Below, piece after piece: positions 6,471 through 9,376 of a stretch of 9,376 nt of DNA. Source of the stretch: Flectobacillus sp. (lineage in GTDB: Bacteria > Bacteroidota > Bacteroidia > Cytophagales > Spirosomataceae); the NCBI GenBank assembly GCA_029865665.1, contig JARXAV010000224.1, positions 1 through 9,376 on the forward strand. Reading direction: 5' to 3'. The position numbers and the translations under genes were made by a program. Every line of letters begins with the position of its first letter. Position 1 is the first letter of the stretch. The notes beneath the pieces were generated by a model that searched no databases, was not told the origin of the DNA, and was given only the letters and a program-made list of their open reading frames with translations.

Positions 6471-7545
6471 CTATTGATCCATTAAGTAAGCCTTAATAAA
6501 ATCGTTCAGGTCGCCATTCAAAACGGCTTCTGTATTGGAGGTCTGATAATTGGTGCGGTGATCTTTTACTCTTCGGTCATCTAATACATAACTTCTGATT
6601 TGCGAACCCCATTCAATTTTCTTTTTACCTGCTTCTACTTCTGCACGGGCAGCGTTTCGTTTATCAATCTCAATTTGGTATAACTTCGATTTTAATAACT
6701 TAATGGCCACCTCTTTGTTCATTAACTGCGAACGTTCTTGCTGACAAGCGATAACAATTCCTGAAGGTTTGTGATGTAAACGAACAGCCGTTTCAACTTT
6801 GTTTACATTTTGACCACCTGCTCCGCCCGAACGGAAGGTGTCCCAATCAATATCGGCAAGGTTTACTTCAATTTCGATACTATCGTCCACCAAAGGCGAT
6901 ACAAAAACCGAAGCAAAAGACGTGTGTCTGCGAGCATTGGAGTCGAAAGGTGAAATACGTACCAATCGGTGAACGCCATTTTCAGATTTTAAATTACCGT
7001 AAGCATATTCGCCTTCAATTTCGAGCGTAACGGATTTTATTCCTGCAACGTCTCCATCGTTATGGTCAGCTTCTTTTACTTTAAAACCGTTTTTCTCTGC
7101 CCACATGATGTACATACGCATCAACATCGAAGCCCAGTCTTGCGACTCTGTTCCGCCAGCACCCGCATTAATTTCGAGAACAGCAGAAAGGTTATCACCT
7201 TCTTCAGACATCATTTTTCGGAATTCTAATTCACCGAGTTTTACCTCCAATTTCTCTCCTTCCGCATCTACTTCTGCTTCTGAGGCTTCCCCCATGTCAT
7301 AAAACTCCCAAATGGTTTCTAAGTCTCCTAAAAGACCATTCAATTGGTCGAATCCATCTGTCCAAAACTTCAAACCACGTACTTTACGCATGGTGGTTTC
7401 TGCTTTTTTAGGATCGTTCCAAAACTCTGGGTCGAGTGTTACGGTTTGTAATTCGTCTATTTGGTACTTTTTATTATCGTAGTCAAAGATACCTCCTCAA
7501 AGCCTCTACATTGGCCTTCAGGTCATTGAACCTGTCTTTTGTCAT
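6471..7545 (-). CDS. prfB: Peptide chain release factor 2, with programmed +1 frameshift
   Basis: RF2 recognises UGA and UAA stop codons in the ribosomal A site and triggers release of the finished chain. The gene starts with ATG at 7545 and reads 20 codons ([20 protein letters not shown]) to an in-frame UGA at 7485-7483. A +1 shift there (CTT TGA C read as CTT GAC) joins the main frame and gives a 357-residue protein, close to the 365 of E. coli RF2. The codon-recognition tripeptide SPF lies at residues 198-200 and the catalytic GGQ at 243-245 in GAGGQNVNK. The N-terminal coiled region carries FWNDP, as in the family. A frame beginning at the ATG at 7391 would lack about 51 residues of domain 1 and is not the true start. 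lpd is 146 bases upstream on the same strand; a terminator follows the stop codon. Confidence 0.97.
7482..7497 (-). promoter_or_regulatory. prfB: RF2 autoregulatory +1 frameshift site
   Basis: On the minus strand the site reads AGGAGGTATCTTTGAC. This is an internal Shine-Dalgarno (AGGAGG, 7497-7492), a three-base spacer, the slippery codon CTT and the poor-context stop UGA followed by C. It matches the E. coli prfB site except for one purine in the Shine-Dalgarno (AGGGGG there). In the known mechanism, low RF2 delays termination at the UGA and favours the shift, so RF2 adjusts its own synthesis. The same mechanism is expected here, although Bacteroidota ribosomes use Shine-Dalgarno pairing little at start codons. 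Confidence 0.95.
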
Positions 7546-7564
7546 GCGTTGTGTTAATGTTTAA

Positions 7565-7607
7565 GAGTTAAATGTTTATGAGTTTTAAAATCACAAACAT
7601 TTAACTT
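7565..7607. repeat. Intergenic hairpin A between lpd and prfB
   Basis: GTTAAATGTTT (7567-7577) pairs with AAACATTTAAC (7595-7605), extended outward by one A-T pair and one G-T wobble, and inward after one mismatch by TGA/TCA. The left arm contains TGTTTATGAGTT (7573-7584), which occurs in reverse complement in hairpin B, so the two structures are related. It lies within the 146-base gap and has no U tract on the coding strand. Confidence 0.6.
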
Positions 7608-7628
7608 AACTAATTCAAGTCTTAATGA

Positions 7629-7678
7629 TGACTGTTTATAAGTAGCTTGTTTTGCACTTTTCAACTCATAAACAGTCA
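7629..7678. repeat. Intergenic hairpin B just after lpd
   Basis: TGACTGTTTAT (7629-7639) pairs with ATAAACAGTCA (7668-7678), then after one mismatch AGT pairs with ACT. The design matches hairpin A: 11 to 12 bp, one mismatch, then 3 bp. It starts 14 bases after the lpd stop on the transcribed strand. No U run follows, so it is not a standard terminator. TCAACTC occurs three times around its right arm (7661, 7676 and 7684), which suggests a dispersed repeat family rather than unique sequence. Confidence 0.6.
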
Positions 7679-7691
7679 ACTCCTCAACTCA

Positions 7692-9086
7692 TTATAAATC
7701 TACTGCACAACCGTAAGCTGCTTCAGTCGCTCCTTTGATGGCTTCTGAGATAGTTGGGTGTGGGTGAATTGATGTCATGATTTCGTGAGCCGTTGTTTCT
7801 AAACGACGAGCTACTACTACTTCTGCAATCAGTTCTGTTACGTTATAGCCAATCATGTGAGCACCTAAGAATTCGCCATATTTAGCGTCGAAGATAACTT
7901 TCACAAAACCGTCTCTCGCACCAGCAGCCGTAGCTTTACCAGATGCTACAAATGGGAATTTCCCTACTTTAATATCGTAACCAGCTTCTTTTGCTTTTTT
8001 CTCTGTTAAACCAACAGAAGCAATTTCTGGAGAACAATACGTACATCCTGGGATATTAGAATAATCTAATGGTTCACAGTGGTGACCAGCAATTTTCTCA
8101 ACACAGATGATACCTTCTGCTGAAGCAACGTGTGCCAATGCTGGGCCTGGTGTTACGTCACCAATAGCATAATAACCTGGCATGTTGGTTTCGTACCATT
8201 GGTTTACCAAGATTTTACCTTTGTCTGTGATGATACCAACTTCTTCTAAACCGATGTTTTCTAAGTTAGAAATTACACCTGCCGCCGAAAGAACGATGTC
8301 ACAGTCAATCGAAATATTTCCTGATGGTGTTTTTACCGATACTTTACAGCCTTCGCCAGTAGTATCTACTGATTCAACTGCTGAGTTTGTATGAACGTCA
8401 ACACCTAGTTTTTTGTATTGTTTTGCTAATTCTTTTGAAACGTCTTCGTCTTCTACTGGGACGATGTTTGGCATAAACTCAACGATGGTTACTTTCGTTC
8501 CCATTGCTGCATATACATACGCAAACTCAACACCAATAGCACCAGAACCAATTACTACCATTGATTTTGGTTGTGTTTCCAAAGACATAGCCTTACGGTA
8601 TTCAATTACTTTAACCCCGTCAATCGGAATATTAGGCAATGCTCTTGCTCTTGCACCTGTGGCAATCATAATGCTTTTTGCATCATACACAGTCACTTTA
8701 CCTTCTGCATCCGTTACTTGAACTTTTTTGCCTGGTAATGCTTTTCCTGTTCCCATGATTACGTCAATCTTGTTTTTCTTCATCAAGAATTGAACGCCTT
8801 TACTCATGCTATCGGCAACGCCACGAGAACGTTTGATAACCGCACCGAAATCAGCAGATGCTTCTGAAACCGTGATACCATAGTCCGCAGCGTGTTTAAT
8901 ATACTCAAATACTTGTGCTGACTTTAAAAGAGCTTTGGTAGGAATACAGCCCCAGTTCAAACAAATACCACCCAAAGATTCACGCTCTATCACTGCACAT
9001 TTTAATCCTAATTGGGAAGCACGGATTGCTGCTACGTATCCACCTGGGCCTGAGCCAATCACAATCAAATCGTAAGTTGTTGCCAT
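7692..9086 (-). CDS. lpd: Dihydrolipoyl dehydrogenase (E3)
   Basis: This FAD flavoprotein reoxidises dihydrolipoamide with NAD+ and serves as E3 of the pyruvate and 2-oxoglutarate dehydrogenase complexes and the glycine cleavage system. It is 464 residues long, normal for the family. The FAD-binding motif GSGPGGYVAAIRA lies at 11-23. The redox disulfide is C42/C47 in GGICLNWGCIPTK, the NAD-binding motif GSGAIG is at 180-185, the second FAD motif is around YAIGDVTPGPALAHVASAEG, and the catalytic H443/E448 pair lies in HPHPTISE. The LNWGCIPTK form of the disulfide motif is common in Bacteroidota. An upstream in-frame ATG at 9128 would add 14 residues but sits inside the -7 promoter box, so the ATG at 9086 (MATTYDLIVIGSG) is chosen. 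The E1 and E2 genes are not in the window, so its complex partner cannot be named from context. Confidence 0.97.
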   Translation of the reverse strand: MATTYDLIVIGSGPGGYVAAIRASQLGLKCAVIERESLGGICLNWGCIPTKALLKSAQVFEYIKHAADYGITVSEASADFGAVIKRSRGVADSMSKGVQFLMKKNKIDVIMGTGKALPGKKVQVTDAEGKVTVYDAKSIMIATGARARALPNIPIDGVKVIEYRKAMSLETQPKSMVVIGSGAIGVEFAYVYAAMGTKVTIVEFMPNIVPVEDEDVSKELAKQYKKLGVDVHTNSAVESVDTTGEGCKVSVKTPSGNISIDCDIVLSAAGVISNLENIGLEEVGIITDKGKILVNQWYETNMPGYYAIGDVTPGPALAHVASAEGIICVEKIAGHHCEPLDYSNIPGCTYCSPEIASVGLTEKKAKEAGYDIKVGKFPFVASGKATAAGARDGFVKVIFDAKYGEFLGAHMIGYNVTELIAEVVVARRLETTAHEIMTSIHPHPTISEAIKGATEAAYGCAVDL

Positions 9087-9125
9087 TTTATATAAATATG
9101 TTAAAAGAAAAGTTGATATTGGATA

Positions 9126-9155
9126 CAAATATAAGGATAAGCTTTAAAGTGCTAA
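9126..9155 (-). promoter_or_regulatory. Bacteroidota-type promoter of lpd
   Basis: TATATTTG on the minus strand at 9133-9126 is an exact TAnnTTTG -7 element. TTAG at 9155-9152 is a weak -33 candidate at 18-base spacing. Transcription would begin near 9119, giving a leader of about 33 bases to the ATG at 9086. This excludes the in-frame ATG at 9128. Confidence 0.6.
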
Positions 9156-9376
9156 GGGCTTGTCGCAAGTTTTTAGAAGAAGTCTAATTTGTCTTGTAGT
9201 TGTCCAAAAAATTGGCATCGTGCAATAAAATCCCAATAAAGCCTATTTTTCACTTATCGAAGGCATTTTTATAAATACCACAGGGCAAACGCATAAGATA
9301 TATTTTATCTATCGTACTTAAATGTTAGATTCAAGTAATCTAATGCGTTTTATGATTAACCATTAAGGAGTTGAGT
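9134..9376. other. Non-coding right end of the window
   Basis: These 243 bases upstream of lpd contain no frame that looks like a gene on either strand. They include the possible folded element at 9287-9350. The last bases on the plus strand (TTAAGGAGTTGAGT) contain AAGGAG, which could be the ribosome binding site of a plus-strand gene starting just beyond the edge; that gene is not visible here. Confidence 0.5.
9287..9350. other. Possible three-way-junction structure
   Basis: AAACGCAT (9287-9294) pairs perfectly with ATGCGTTT (9343-9350) and encloses two hairpins: AGATA/TATCT (9296-9300 with 9306-9310, five-base loop) and TAGATT/AATCTA (9326-9331 with 9337-9342, five-base loop). It is not a tRNA: the arm number, loop sequences and lengths do not fit. 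It could be part of a 5' leader or a DNA operator region between divergent genes. Its AT-rich nature makes chance pairing a serious alternative. Confidence 0.35.

Noticed and set aside
7483..7485. In-frame stop in prfB considered as a pseudogene mutation
   Set aside because: The exact context AGGAGG-TAT-CTT-TGA-C is the known RF2 programmed frameshift site, so the stop is functional rather than damage.
8182..8721. Two plus-strand frames of 70 and 102 codons
   Set aside because: Both are antisense to the central part of lpd and reflect its codon composition.
9287..9350. A tRNA gene
   Set aside because: No acceptor, D, anticodon and T-arm arrangement with the conserved loop bases; only two short inner hairpins and 64 bases in total.
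1..9376. A new multi-gene system such as a defence island, mobile element or CRISPR array
   Set aside because: All larger genes belong to known housekeeping or widespread families, with no transposase, integrase, direct-repeat array or clustered unknown genes; only regulatory oddities remain.

Overview
This AT-rich window looks like an ordinary chromosomal stretch from a member of the Bacteroidota, most likely a Cytophagales relative. The grounds are: several start sites lie downstream of the Bacteroidota-type -7 element TAnnTTTG rather than an E. coli -10 box; Shine-Dalgarno sequences are mostly absent; one gene encodes a glycoside hydrolase family 3 / class C beta-lactamase-like fusion of a kind common in that phylum; and an Rrf2 regulator has the cysteine pattern usual there. 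The genus assignment is inference.

Layout. 1-340 (minus): 5' part of a secreted SIMPL (DUF541) domain protein that runs off the left edge. 341-565: divergent intergenic region with a good promoter for the next gene and a dyad overlapping its -7 box. 566-973 (plus): Rrf2-family, probably Fe-S-binding, repressor, followed by a strong hairpin terminator. 1227-1412 (plus): a small single-span membrane protein whose 3' end overlaps the next gene tail to tail. 1378-2109 (minus) and 2152-2967 (minus): an RluA-type pseudouridine synthase and panB (pantothenate synthesis), in the order panB then the synthase, probably co-transcribed. 3115-6147 (minus): the GH3 / serine hydrolase fusion, with its own promoter and ribosome binding site. 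6471-7545 (minus): prfB (release factor 2), split by a classic programmed +1 frameshift and followed by a hairpin terminator. 7692-9086 (minus): lpd, dihydrolipoyl dehydrogenase. 9134-9376: non-coding at the right edge, with possible folded structure.

Most genes are housekeeping: translation termination (prfB), RNA modification (pseudouridine synthase), coenzyme A precursor supply (panB), 2-oxoacid dehydrogenase E3 (lpd) and probable cell-wall turnover or recycling (GH3 fusion). I see no mobile element, phage gene, CRISPR array, toxin-antitoxin pair or defence system, and no evidence of a new multi-gene system. The points most worth following are regulatory: the autoregulated-looking Rrf2 promoter, the prfB recoding site with the true start at 7545, paired hairpin repeats between lpd and prfB, a possible minicistron leader ahead of the small membrane gene, an A10 slippage-prone tract inside the fusion gene, and a possible three-way-junction structure at 9287-9350.
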